Assembly: GCA_037445875.1 (NCBI GenBank)
Contig: JBBIJR010000001.1
Coordinates: forward strand, 44,469-108,468
DNA from: JBBIJR01 sp037445875
Lineage (GTDB): Bacteria; CLD3; SB21
Direction of reading: 5' to 3'
DNA: 64,000 bases
The position numbers and the translations under genes are program-made. Numbering within the stretch: the stretch's first letter is position 1; every line of letters starts with the position of its first letter. The notes under the pieces were generated by a model. It worked only from the letters and a program-made list of their open reading frames with translations, was not told the DNA's origin and did not search any database. This document shows positions 7,530-16,020 of the stretch, piece after piece.

Positions 7530-9452
7530 TCATCGGACCAAGGCCATCTTTATCGTTCGCGTCTGTCGTCCGACCCGCAGGCGGCAGAAGTAAACCCCGC
7601 TGGCCAAGGCGCGGCCCGAACGGTCGCGACCGTCCCAGACCACGACGTGCGGTCCGGCATTCTGGGTATCGCTTACGAGCGTCGAGACATGCTGTCCCAA
7701 TGCGTTGTAGATGGACAGCGTCACAGGGCCGGCCATCGAAAGATCATAATGAATGCGCGTAGTGGGATTGAACGGATTCGGGAAATTCTGGTGCAGGCTG
7801 AAGAGCCAAAGGCGTCCCGTCTCGCGGCCGACGGACACTGGTTGGGTTGTCCACTCGGCTTGTTCCATCAAATGTCCATAGTGAGGTGGGAGGATGTCCT
7901 CGAGCGGCCGTCCGTAGCCGTCCAGGGTCCACGCTTTGGCATCGACGACCGCGCGGAACGCGCGGCGGTAGATCAGCCGGGCTCGGACGCGATAGGACTG
8001 CGATGAATCCGGGATCGAAAACGTATAGGTCGTGGTGTCGGAAGCGAACGGCGCAATTCGATCGTCGGATACGATACCCGTCGCGTCGGTGTAAAAGACG
8101 GGGCTCGCGCCCGTGGAATCGTGATTGATTTTGCCGTAGAATTTACCGGGAAGACCGGCATAATACCCAAGATGTGGATCGCCAACGCCGCCGAGCGGGT
8201 GAACGGTTTGAGATCCTGTGAACACGAGCGCCGTCGAATCCGTTTCACGCCACGCCTCAACGAGCAGGATCATGTTGCGGAAAGTTACTCCGGTCGGCAC
8301 ATGGTGTCCCGTCGCATGGTTGGTGATGACCCCTTCCACGCGGAGCGTCGTATCGTCCTTTTCGACGTGAAGGTCCAGCGTGACGGCATTTTCCAGGTAC
8401 CACGCCGTCGTACCTTCGAACCAATGACTGCGAATCGTCGATGAATCGCGAACGACCGGGTCAACCGTGCAGATTTGGGTCGCACCGTAGGAGGGCATAT
8501 GGCACGTCACACACGTGGCGAAGTGGGCGGAGGACGTGTCGGCGTAGGGACTTGCCAGCCATTCCAGGTACGTGGGCTCGGAAATGACACCGTTGGGTTC
8601 TTCAAAATCACCGTCATCGTCCGGATCGTTCTTGTCTTGATGACACGACGCGCATACGGCGGCCGTGAGCTGGGGTTGGTACGAAGGACGCATTAATGGC
8701 GCGGTAAAGTAACTGACGTCTCCGAGCACCCCATATTGGACCTGGCTAGAAACGGGAGATGGTCGGGTAAAGGTGACGACGCCCGGATAGATGCCGGGAA
8801 AATTTGTTCTGGTTTCATCTATGTGCGCGATCTTGTGGCATACCTCGCAGGACACGCCGGCGAGCGCATTGGCGGAAGGACTGTTGAAATCGTCGAGCAG
8901 CGTGAAAGGATCGTCAATCCAGACCTGCGGCTGATGGCAGGACGCACATTCGGAATTTGGATTGATGCTCGCATGGTGGGAGTCCCGTGTATAGACAAAA
9001 CCTCCCATGCCGCCCGATGTGCCGGTACCGTTATAGATGTCGTACACCCATGTATTCAACCCGGCATGAGCCATGGCGGATGTGGTCCATTGACTCCATT
9101 GATCCGGGTGACAGGCGCCGCACGTCGATGGATCCATGAACGTGTAGGAATTGTTGGTATCCTGGGGGACACGTTCCATCACAAGGAGCAAACTGTCTTC
9201 AGGTGTGCTGGTTATGGCAGAGCCATTGTAAAAGGCCGGTTTGGCCCCGACGACAACAAGAGAGGTCCCGCTCGCCTCGGCCAGATGGAAATATCCGTTG
9301 GAGTCGGTGGTCGTTCGAATCGTGGTGGCCCGAACAGAAACCAAGGCGCCGACCACAGGGCTCATATTGCCCTCTTCTTTCAACCAGCCCGATACCTGGG
9401 CAAAAACCGACGATGGCCATAGAGTCAATACCAGCATGAACCGAAGACTCAT
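7530..9452 (-). CDS. secreted pentaheme c-type cytochrome with T9SS sorting domain
   Basis: 640 residues from ATG 9452 (GGGAG upstream), starting with a signal peptide (LRFMLVLTLWPSSVFA). Next come a carboxypeptidase-regulatory-like beta domain (about residues 20-85), then five CxxCH heme motifs (CGACH, CASCH, CEVCH, CASCH, CVTCH) in a cytochrome c554-like arrangement. A beta-sandwich region and a C-terminal type A sorting domain (QNFPNPFNPTTRIHYDL...GVYFCRL) follow. It should be exported by T9SS and anchored or released at the surface, where it could carry electrons. It is the only intact gene within the inserted segment between the direct repeats. Electron partner unknown. Confidence 0.9.
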   Translation of the reverse strand: MSLRFMLVLTLWPSSVFAQVSGWLKEEGNMSPVVGALVSVRATTIRTTTDSNGYFHLAEASGTSLVVVGAKPAFYNGSAITSTPEDSLLLVMERVPQDTNNSYTFMDPSTCGACHPDQWSQWTTSAMAHAGLNTWVYDIYNGTGTSGGMGGFVYTRDSHHASINPNSECASCHQPQVWIDDPFTLLDDFNSPSANALAGVSCEVCHKIAHIDETRTNFPGIYPGVVTFTRPSPVSSQVQYGVLGDVSYFTAPLMRPSYQPQLTAAVCASCHQDKNDPDDDGDFEEPNGVISEPTYLEWLASPYADTSSAHFATCVTCHMPSYGATQICTVDPVVRDSSTIRSHWFEGTTAWYLENAVTLDLHVEKDDTTLRVEGVITNHATGHHVPTGVTFRNMILLVEAWRETDSTALVFTGSQTVHPLGGVGDPHLGYYAGLPGKFYGKINHDSTGASPVFYTDATGIVSDDRIAPFASDTTTYTFSIPDSSQSYRVRARLIYRRAFRAVVDAKAWTLDGYGRPLEDILPPHYGHLMEQAEWTTQPVSVGRETGRLWLFSLHQNFPNPFNPTTRIHYDLSMAGPVTLSIYNALGQHVSTLVSDTQNAGPHVVVWDGRDRSGRALASGVYFCRLRVGRQTRTIKMALVR

Positions 9453-9572
9453 GTCAATCTCCCGGATTGGATGCCGATGCGTACAGTTTGCCCGTGGACG
9501 AATCGCCAATACGTCTGTACATCCCTATTCCTTCGGGCCGCACGTCATGGTTTCACATGGTTGATCGCTGCG

Positions 9573-9647
9573 TTACTCGTCCCAAAACCGATCCATCTCC
9601 TCGAGGGTCGAATCCTTCATTTCGCGGTTCATCTCCGGCTCGTTTTC
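9573..9647 (-). pseudogene. mazG: 3' remnant of mazG (NTP pyrophosphohydrolase)
   Basis: Read on the minus strand, the frame ending at TAA 9573-9575 gives N-R-E-M-K-D-S-T-L-E-E-M-D-R-F-W-D-E, very like the conserved C-terminus of MazG (x-L-E-E-M-D-x-L-W-E-E-A-K). Nothing upstream of about 9647 continues MazG; the sequence changes to a dusB-like fragment in another frame. It is a tail fragment without the catalytic domain. Confidence 0.6.
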
Positions 9648-9784
9648 TCTCCGCACACCGCCCGGAGGAAGGAAATGTCCGTCACGTCTTTCATGGGCGC
9701 GAGACACAGCGGAGTGTCGATGTCAATCGGGCCGATGCGCAAGGAATTAGCATACGGAAATAGCGGCTGAATATCAACACGCAC
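9647..9784 (-). pseudogene. dus: 5' remnant of a tRNA-dihydrouridine synthase gene
   Basis: On the minus strand, a GTG at 9784 opens a frame containing L-R-I-G-P-I-D-I-D-T-P-L-C-L-A-P-M-K-D-V-T-D, the N-terminal FMN-binding block of DusB-type enzymes (usual form IELxNPxxLAPMAGVTD). The similarity stops at C-G-E (about 9647), where the mazG-tail fragment begins, and the frame ends soon after. Only about 45 of more than 300 residues remain, so it is not functional. Confidence 0.6.
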
Positions 9785-10169
9785 AGGGACGGATCGAGCA
9801 AAGAAAAGTCCCGGCCTTACGCCCGATGGCCTCATCAACCAGCGCCGGCCTTGTCAGGTTGCCCTTGCCTTTGCATGGGCCTTTTCCTATTTTCTCCCAA
9901 GGGAGAGATACCGGAAGAAACACGCAGCCGGTGTCCTCTTATCTTTGGATTCACACCGGCCGGTATCCTTCCACGGAATAGAGCCTTCTTCTTAAGGAGG
10001 CCCGTGATAAAACGGGTGAAAACATCGCTGGCGATCTGCTCGTCGTCTTGTCGTGTGATATGGTTTCGATTGCCGCACGGTCAACGTGATCGAAGGAATC
10101 GTCGTTCGCGCGTATTCGTATCTTCCCGTCGCTTGCGCGCGCGTGCGCATCCAGGGCTAAAATGAATTC
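9785..10169. other. non-coding stretch inside the inserted segment
   Basis: I see no credible gene here. The open frames on both strands lack family blocks, ribosome sites or signal peptides, and the composition is mixed. It links the dus remnant to the next coding scrap. Confidence 0.4.
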
Positions 10170-10437
10170 GTGCTGACCGTCACGGATGGGCACTTCACGC
10201 TCGTCACCGACCTCGACCATGGAACGAACGTCAAGATGACGGCAGGCAACACCCAACTGACCGACCAGTGGCGCGAGTCCAAACACTCCCGGGCCGTCTC
10301 TAATCCGATATTCCTGCAGATCTACAACGGCACGGACGTCAACGGCACGTCAGGGGTGTATCCGATCCTGTGGAGGAAACCGGCGACAACATCATCGTCA
10401 ACAACAGCGACGGCCATTGCGCCTTTTATTTGCTGCC
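10170..10437 (+). pseudogene. frameshifted fragment of an unrecognised protein gene
   Basis: Frame 1 from GTG 10170 reads like protein (VTDGHFTLVTDLDHGTNVKM...IYNGTDVNGTSG). At about 10367-10372 the sensible reading moves to another frame (V-E-E-T-G-D-N-I-I-V-N-N-S-D-G-H-C). It then runs directly into the duplicated ubiA tail at 10438. No start signal or family is recognised; the protein-like reading is a judgement from composition. Confidence 0.35.
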
Positions 10438-10976
10438 GCCGAACCGCGGCTCGCCGTGGCCGGACCGATGACCCTGGCGGCGTTCTGTTTGCACAAGAAG
10501 TTTGATAAACTCCGGAGCCTCAAACCGGCAAAGGAACCTTCGTGAAATTCGAATACTCCGAGTGGCGGGCGGATCTCATCAAGCAGAACATGAAGTTCGA
10601 GGATCTGCTCAACTTGTTCAACCAGCTGTTGCTGTACACCAACGGCGATGTGGCCGAGGCCCTTCGATGGATGACGGAACTCGACAAGCACCATCACATT
10701 TTCTCCGGCGAAATGGGCTTCGACGAGTTTTACCAGCGACTGAAGGACGAGGGTTACATCCGGGAAGAATCACCGGACCGGCCGGTGCTGACACCCAGGG
10801 GTGAAAAGAAGATCCGGCAGGACTCGCTGGACGAGATCTTCTCTTCGCTGAAGAAATCGCCGCACGGACTGCACGAAACGCCGCATACGGGCAAGGGCGT
10901 CGAGCGTCTGAGCGAAACAAAACCGTACCAATTCGGCGATCCCCCTTCGAATATCGACCTGATGGCCACGATCAGC
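10438..10976 (+). repeat. direct repeat copy B (ubiA 3' remnant plus intact vwa 5' region)
   Basis: 10438-10589 matches 7299-7450, and 10930-10976 matches 7451-7497. The first 107 bp (10438-10544) are an orphan copy of the ubiA 3' end (frame ...LAVAG-MTLAAF-LHKKF-KLRSLKPAKEPS, then stop), truncated and without a start. The rest is the start of the intact VWA gene. The GTGA overlap of ubiA stop and vwa start is kept in both copies. Confidence 0.9.
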
Positions 10977-11636
10977 AACGCGATGAAACACAGTACGTAC
11001 GACGAGATCGATCTGCGCGAGGACGATTTTGAGGTATACGAAAGCGAGCACCTCACGTCCTGTGCGACCGTCCTGGCGATCGACACCAGCCACAGCATGG
11101 TGTTGTACGGCGAGGATCGTATCACGCCGGCCAAGAAGGTCGCGCTCGCGCTGGTGGAACTCATCCTGAGCCGGTATCCGAAGGACAGTCTCGATGTGAT
11201 CACCTTCGGAGACGACGCTCAGCCCATCGACCCGGAGGACATCCCGTACATCGAGGTCGGCCCCTTTCACACCAACACCAAAGCGGGGTTGCGTCTCGCG
11301 CGCCAGCTCCTGCGAAAGCGGCGCAACCGCAACCGGCAGATCTTCATGATCACCGACGGAAAACCGTCCTGTATATGGGAAGAGGGCCGTCTCTACAAGA
11401 ACCCCTTCGGGCTCGACCGAAAGATCATCAACCAGACCCTCCAGGAGGCCGCCCAGTGCCGCAAGGACGAAGTCGTGATTTCTACGTTCATGATCGCGGA
11501 TGATCCTTCCTTGACGCGCTTTGTGGACACTTTGACCAAAGTCAACAAGGGGCGCGCCTTCTACGCAGGCCTCAGCGAACTGGGCCAGTACATTTTTGTG
11601 GACTACATACGGAACCGGCGGAAGAATCTGAGGTAA
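10542..11636 (+). CDS. VWA-domain (MIDAS) protein
   Basis: 364 residues, starting at a GTG that overlaps the stop of the ubiA remnant. The N-terminal 170 residues are mostly helical and charged. A von Willebrand factor A domain follows from about residue 180 with the metal-site motif D-T-S-H-S (DxSxS), a later conserved Thr (HTNTKAGL) and an Asp strand (QIFMITDGKP). Cytosolic VWA proteins of this kind usually partner a MoxR- or Mg-chelatase-type AAA+ ATPase; none is adjacent, and yifB at 57887 is far away. No signal peptide. Originally the second gene of a ubiA-vwa pair. Confidence 0.85.
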   Translation: MKFEYSEWRADLIKQNMKFEDLLNLFNQLLLYTNGDVAEALRWMTELDKHHHIFSGEMGFDEFYQRLKDEGYIREESPDRPVLTPRGEKKIRQDSLDEIFSSLKKSPHGLHETPHTGKGVERLSETKPYQFGDPPSNIDLMATISNAMKHSTYDEIDLREDDFEVYESEHLTSCATVLAIDTSHSMVLYGEDRITPAKKVALALVELILSRYPKDSLDVITFGDDAQPIDPEDIPYIEVGPFHTNTKAGLRLARQLLRKRRNRNRQIFMITDGKPSCIWEEGRLYKNPFGLDRKIINQTLQEAAQCRKDEVVISTFMIADDPSLTRFVDTLTKVNKGRAFYAGLSELGQYIFVDYIRNRRKNLR

Positions 11637-11696
11637 CGCCCCACCACGCACACACACGCCTTACCCGATGTAGCGGCCGAGGCTCGGTCTCTGAAG

Positions 11697-12206
11697 CTAT
11701 TTCTCGGCCAACAACTTGAATTCAGGCAGTCTCATCCTGTATTCCTTGCGTACGGACTCAGTCGTCTCATCCGCGTTCGGTTGGTCATCGGAATACGAGT
11801 CCGTCAGCTGGAGCGTCGTCGTGCCCCCTGTGCCCGATTGGAGGAAGAACCGAATGGAGCAGACGTAGTGTCCCTTGTCCGGTTCCCAGATGAACCGGAG
11901 TTCCTCGCCCGCTTTGGCAAAGGACACGATCATCGTTCCGTGGTCCCCGGCCAGCGTGCCTGCGGCATGATCACCCACCACGGCCAGCGAAACGCCTTTC
12001 CCATCGTCGAACGTGAACTGGCTCAGCGTGCGGATTCCATCCGGTGACGTCAACCGGGACCAGACCTTGTCTGCCGCGGCCTTGATTTCTATCTTTACCG
12101 AGACCGATACGAAAGCACTCTTCTTCGTGGGCATGTCCTGCGGAACGGAGCCGCCCGTCTGACAGCTCCCCAGCAGGACAAAAGCAAAAAAGGTTGCAGT
12201 GCGCAT
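11697..12206 (-). CDS. SRPBCC/AHSA1-like lipoprotein
   Basis: 169 residues from ATG 12206, chosen because AGGAG lies 8 bases upstream and it begins a lipoprotein signal (MRTATFFAFVLLGSC). The mature part has an SRPBCC (START-like) fold pattern: VSVKIEIKAAADKVWSRLTS at the start, a central GTMIVSFAKAGEELRFIWEP strand pair and a long C-terminal helix (ESVRKEYRMRLPEFKLLAEK). The family binds hydrophobic ligands in a cavity; a lipid-anchored, envelope-located member is less common. It stands alone, convergent with the VWA gene. Confidence 0.75.
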   Translation of the reverse strand: MRTATFFAFVLLGSCQTGGSVPQDMPTKKSAFVSVSVKIEIKAAADKVWSRLTSPDGIRTLSQFTFDDGKGVSLAVVGDHAAGTLAGDHGTMIVSFAKAGEELRFIWEPDKGHYVCSIRFFLQSGTGGTTTLQLTDSYSDDQPNADETTESVRKEYRMRLPEFKLLAEK

Positions 12207-12374
12207 GAACTTGCTCCTCATGGGTTGGTTGATGACGTGAGTGTGATCCAGCGGTGGCCTTGCCTGGATGGAAAAGCCGACCGTCCTTTTCTGAAGCCTC
12301 AGCCGGTGTGGAAATGTACTGAACACCCATCCGTATTGCAAGCTCGTCGCTCCGAACGCTTCCAGACATAATAC

Positions 12375-12403
12375 TTGACACTTCGAACCTCTCCGAGTTA
12401 TTC
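12375..12403 (+). promoter_or_regulatory. possible promoter for the propeller gene at 12504
   Basis: TTGACA (12375-12380), 17 bp, then TTATTC (12398-12403). The -35 is perfect; the -10 is weaker than the TAnnTT form seen elsewhere in this window. It would give a leader of about 95 bases. Confidence 0.35.
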
Positions 12404-12503
12404 TAAGGATGGCTGTCCGCATCCGATCAGGAGGGTCGAGGTTCGGTCCCGCCCTTGCTCTTTCGCGCATCGTTCGAGGATAACCACTGTCCTTCACAAA
12501 AAT

Positions 12504-13814
12504 ATGCCGGGTATGAGTTCCATCATCCGCCTTTTGCCCATCGCAGGTTTGTTACTGATGCCGGTTCTTCATGCGCAGACTACGATCGAATTTGATCGTA
12601 TCACGCTCGAGCAGGGTTTGTCCATGAATACGGTCAACGCGATCGTACAGGATGCAGACGGATTCATCTGGTTCGCCACGTCAAACGGGTTGAATCGCTA
12701 CGACGGCCACTCGATCACGATCTGGCACAACGATCCCGCGGACAGCCAGAGTCTTCCGTTCCCTCGCGTGCAGGTCGCCTGCATGGATGCGCGCGGGCGA
12801 CTGTGGGTTGGCACGTTCGGAGGCGGGATTGGCCTGCTGGACGAAGGGACCGGGACGTTCCGGAATATCCGGAGGAACGGCGCTCCGCACGGTCTTACGT
12901 CCAACTATATACGCAGCCTCCACACTTCGGACGCGGATCCCGATATCTTGTGGGTCGGCACAAACGACGCGGGAGTATGTGCGCTGGACCTGAACCGAAT
13001 GGAGTTCCTCACGCTTCCACCGTTGCCTCAGACCGCCGTCATCCATTCGCTGGTTTCCGACGAGCATCGGAACCTGTGGTCGGGCACCAGCCGCGGGCTG
13101 ATGCTTTTCGATCGTTCGGCCGGGCGCTGGCTCCCGTTCGCTCTGAGCGACGGACCCGCTCCCCAGGTCTTTGCCACGGCAAGGGACGCGCGAGGCACGC
13201 TGTGGCTGGGAACCGATCGAGGATTGATGGAGTGGGACACGCGCGCGCGGAGGGTGGTGCGCATCTTTACCTACCATCCCCATGCGCCGGCATCGCTGTC
13301 CAACAATCAGGTCTGGGCGATCGCTTCCGATACTTCCGCCGGCATCCTGTGGGTCGGTACCGACAACGGGCTCAACCGGATATACACATCCTCCGGCCGT
13401 GTCGATCGTTTCATGCACGATCCCCTCAATCCCCGCAGCGTGGCTCACAACATCACCTGGGCGTTGTACCGCGACCGTGCGGGTGACATTTGGGGAGGAA
13501 CGTACGGCGGAGGCGCCTATCGAATCGACAGGGCCAAGGAGACCTTCCATCACATCCGGGTCGATCCAGGCGCGCCTATCAGTATCTCCGCCAATGACGT
13601 CTATTCGTTGTTTGAAGACCGCCTCGGTTACCTGTGGGTGGGGACGGACGCTGGTTTGGACGTCCTGCATCGTGGCGACCGGAAGCGACGGATTTACCCG
13701 GCTCTTCGATTCGGTGCGTTTCCACGGATTCCTCGTTCTTTTCTTGAAGACCGCGACGGCCACGTTTGGATTGGAACCATCGGATCCGGGCTGTCCCTCC
13801 GCGGCCGTATCTAA
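12504..13814 (+). CDS. secreted two-component-regulator propeller (Reg_prop) protein, probably truncated
   Basis: 436 residues with a signal peptide (IIRLLPIAGLLLMPVLHA) followed by at least seven Reg_prop blades of the form W-(V/F)-G-T-x-G-G-L-x-x-x-D (DGFIWFATSNGLNRYDG, LWVGTDNGLNRI, LWVGTDAGLDVL). In the usual family such blades form the periplasmic sensor of a hybrid histidine kinase, followed by a Y_Y_Y domain, a membrane segment and the kinase. Here the protein stops mid-propeller (GHVWIGTIGSGLSLRGRI) with none of those parts. It is either a truncated sensor or a free secreted propeller. ATG 12513 is an alternative start. Confidence 0.75.
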   Translation: MPGMSSIIRLLPIAGLLLMPVLHAQTTIEFDRITLEQGLSMNTVNAIVQDADGFIWFATSNGLNRYDGHSITIWHNDPADSQSLPFPRVQVACMDARGRLWVGTFGGGIGLLDEGTGTFRNIRRNGAPHGLTSNYIRSLHTSDADPDILWVGTNDAGVCALDLNRMEFLTLPPLPQTAVIHSLVSDEHRNLWSGTSRGLMLFDRSAGRWLPFALSDGPAPQVFATARDARGTLWLGTDRGLMEWDTRARRVVRIFTYHPHAPASLSNNQVWAIASDTSAGILWVGTDNGLNRIYTSSGRVDRFMHDPLNPRSVAHNITWALYRDRAGDIWGGTYGGGAYRIDRAKETFHHIRVDPGAPISISANDVYSLFEDRLGYLWVGTDAGLDVLHRGDRKRRIYPALRFGAFPRIPRSFLEDRDGHVWIGTIGSGLSLRGRI

Positions 13815-13988
13815 GCCGGCCCCATCTTCATGGGATTTCCCACCCGTCCTCTTTCCTCTATTTTTTGTGTGATTCAAGTCGTTCCGAGGACCTGTCTGTA
13901 AACCCGACGCACTTCAGTTTCGTTCCGGATTGCTCGGAGTAAGCCATCAATCGTTCTGCTAACTAAGAAGCTAACTAAGGAGTATGCC

Positions 13989-15752
13989 ATGAAAGCCCTC
14001 TGTGCGTTGTTTCTGCTGAGTGTGACGCCCATCTACGCCGCCTTCGGTCAATGGGTAACGGGCGGGCCCGATGGGGCCACGGTGAACTGTGTGACTATCG
14101 ATGGTTCGAATGTCTTTGTGGGAACGGCCACCACCGGGCCATTTCGGTCCACGAATGGCGGCTCGGCCTGGACGGCCGCCAATCAAGGAATCGGAGACGT
14201 GTACGTCTACGCGATCCTGATAGACGGGAGCAACGCGTTCGCCGCTACCAACGACGGCGCGTATCTGTCCACCGATGACGGGGTAACCTGGATCGGAATC
14301 AACAACGGCCTGACCAACCAGTTCGTCAACGCCATCGCTCTCAGCGGTCCCGTGCTCTATGCCGGAACCAACGCTGGCGTGTTCAAATCCACCGACAACG
14401 GTTCTAGTTGGACGGAAATCAACAACGGACTAACCAATACGTTGGTAAACGCCGTCGCCGTCACCGGTCCAACGGTCTTCGCAGGAACAAGCGGCGGCGC
14501 ATTTATCTCCACCAATGAAGGATCCACGTGGGTGGAGTCGGACAGCGGGTTGACCGCCGTGTATGTGACGGCGTTCACCGTGAGCGGATCCAACGTCTAC
14601 GCGGGAACGTTCGACGGCGGTGTCTTCGTTTCTACAAACGGCGGAATCAGTTGGAGTCCTTCCAACGCGGGACTGACGTCCACCAGCGTACTATCGTTGG
14701 CTTCCGAAGGATCTACCGTCGTGGCCGGGACGAGCACGAGCGGCGCCTTTCTATCGACGGACAATGGCGCCAACTGGAATGCCATCACCAACGGACTCAC
14801 AACGCCCGATGTTCGTGGTATCGACTTAAACGGCTCGACCCTCGTTGCCGGCACGACTGGAGGAGTGTTCGTTTCAACCAACGGAGGGTCTAGCTGGCAA
14901 GTCTCGAATGGCGGGCTGGTGGGCACGATTGTTTGGGCCATGGCAACCGAGGGTTCGACTCTATTCGTGGGCACGCAGGCGTATGGTATCTCCGTTTCTT
15001 CCAATGACGGATTGAGCTGGACGACAGCTAACAACGGTCTCTCGAGTCCCACCGTTCGGTCGTTCACCGTGAATCCATCCGGCGTCTTTGCCGGAACTCA
15101 AGATGCCGGTGTTTACCGTTCTACCGACGCCGGGGCAACCTGGTTTGCTGCCAACGGCGGAATCACAAGCTCCGGTGTCATCGCCCTGACGACCAGCGGC
15201 TCGAATCTGTTTGCCGGGTCGAACACGGGGGCTTATCGGTCCACCGATAACGGTGCCAACTGGACCGCGGTCAACTCGGGATTAACGGATACATACGTCA
15301 CTTCACTGCTCTCGACAGGATCAACCGTTCTGGCAGGAACCCAGAGCGGCGGAGTGTTCCGAACGACCGATAACGGCGCGAATTGGATCGATGCCAACAA
15401 CGGGCTGACCTATCCGGCCATTCGCACGCTGGCGGTGAACGGTCCAATCGTGTACGTCGGAACGCAAGGCGGCATCTTCACGTCGACCGATGAGGGAGTT
15501 AGCTGGAATCTGCTTTCGTATGTGACGAACGTTAACAGCTTTGCTTTTTCAGGGACGGCCATCCTGGCGGCTGTCGGCGGTTATGGAATGCTCCTCTCCA
15601 CGGACGGCGGAGCCAATTGGGATTTCATAAACGAAGGTCTGCCGACTTGCGGGTCCTGTCCGCTGCGGTATTTTTGCACTTTCAGCAACAACGCGCGAAG
15701 AATCCGGCGCTTCGTATTACGGAATCATGGAACTGTCGGGAAATGTGGGTGA
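13989..15752 (+). CDS. secreted BNR/VPS10-like beta-propeller protein, C-terminus replaced
   Basis: It begins with AAGGAG at the right distance, ATG 13989 and a signal peptide (MKALCALFLLSVTPIYAAFGQ). Then come about 13 repeats of roughly 42 residues with the blade motif S-T-(D/N)-(G/N)-G-x-(S/T/N)-W and G-T-x-x-G-(V/A)-(F/Y). They form sialidase/VPS10-type propellers thought to bind glycans or proteins. The propeller ends near residue 550 (about 15640). The last 37 residues are the wrong-frame reading of a formylglycine-enzyme fragment, and no T9SS sorting domain is present. It looks like a chimera made by recombination; export beyond the periplasm is doubtful. Confidence 0.75.
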   Translation: MKALCALFLLSVTPIYAAFGQWVTGGPDGATVNCVTIDGSNVFVGTATTGPFRSTNGGSAWTAANQGIGDVYVYAILIDGSNAFAATNDGAYLSTDDGVTWIGINNGLTNQFVNAIALSGPVLYAGTNAGVFKSTDNGSSWTEINNGLTNTLVNAVAVTGPTVFAGTSGGAFISTNEGSTWVESDSGLTAVYVTAFTVSGSNVYAGTFDGGVFVSTNGGISWSPSNAGLTSTSVLSLASEGSTVVAGTSTSGAFLSTDNGANWNAITNGLTTPDVRGIDLNGSTLVAGTTGGVFVSTNGGSSWQVSNGGLVGTIVWAMATEGSTLFVGTQAYGISVSSNDGLSWTTANNGLSSPTVRSFTVNPSGVFAGTQDAGVYRSTDAGATWFAANGGITSSGVIALTTSGSNLFAGSNTGAYRSTDNGANWTAVNSGLTDTYVTSLLSTGSTVLAGTQSGGVFRTTDNGANWIDANNGLTYPAIRTLAVNGPIVYVGTQGGIFTSTDEGVSWNLLSYVTNVNSFAFSGTAILAAVGGYGMLLSTDGGANWDFINEGLPTCGSCPLRYFCTFSNNARRIRRFVLRNHGTVGKCG

Positions 15753-16017
15753 ACAGGTTGTTGACGCCTCCCCCGCATTGGCACGAACGTTCACGGGAAA
15801 TCACGGCGACGGGGCACTCAGTACGAACGGCTATGCCAACCAATCCAACTGGGTCGGGCTTGCAAGCGGAGAGGTCACTTCGGCTGCGGGCTCAACGTTC
15901 CGCGGGGGATATTGGGTGACCTCCGCTAGCGGATTGGTGACCTCAGTCCGGGTTTCCTTTGAAGTAGGTTCGCGAACAGCACAATTCGGATTTCGCGGCG
16001 TAAGAACGGCGCCCTAG
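15631..16017 (+). pseudogene. C-terminal fragment of a formylglycine-generating-enzyme (SUMF1) family gene
   Basis: This frame (open from after TAA 15628-15630) reads G-P-V-R-C-G-I-F-A, R-E-E-S-G-A-S-Y-Y-G-I-M-E-L-S-G-N-V-G-E, then T-F-T-G-N-H-G-D-G, F-R-G-G-Y-W and F-G-F-R-G-V-R. These are the ordered C-terminal blocks of SUMF1/FGE-sulfatase proteins. The N-terminal half is missing; in the +2 neighbour frame the upstream DNA belongs to the propeller gene. There is no start signal apart from an internal ATG at 15727. It is a fused remnant with no expected product. Confidence 0.7.
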
Positions 16018-16020
16018 TTC

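Noticed and set aside
9851..10165. 104-codon open frame in the inserted segment
   Set aside because: Low-complexity Arg/Cys-rich reading with no ribosome site or motif.
7299..10589. A transposon or insertion sequence bounded by the direct repeats
   Set aside because: The repeats are directly oriented parts of host genes; there are no terminal inverted repeats, no transposase and no short target duplication.
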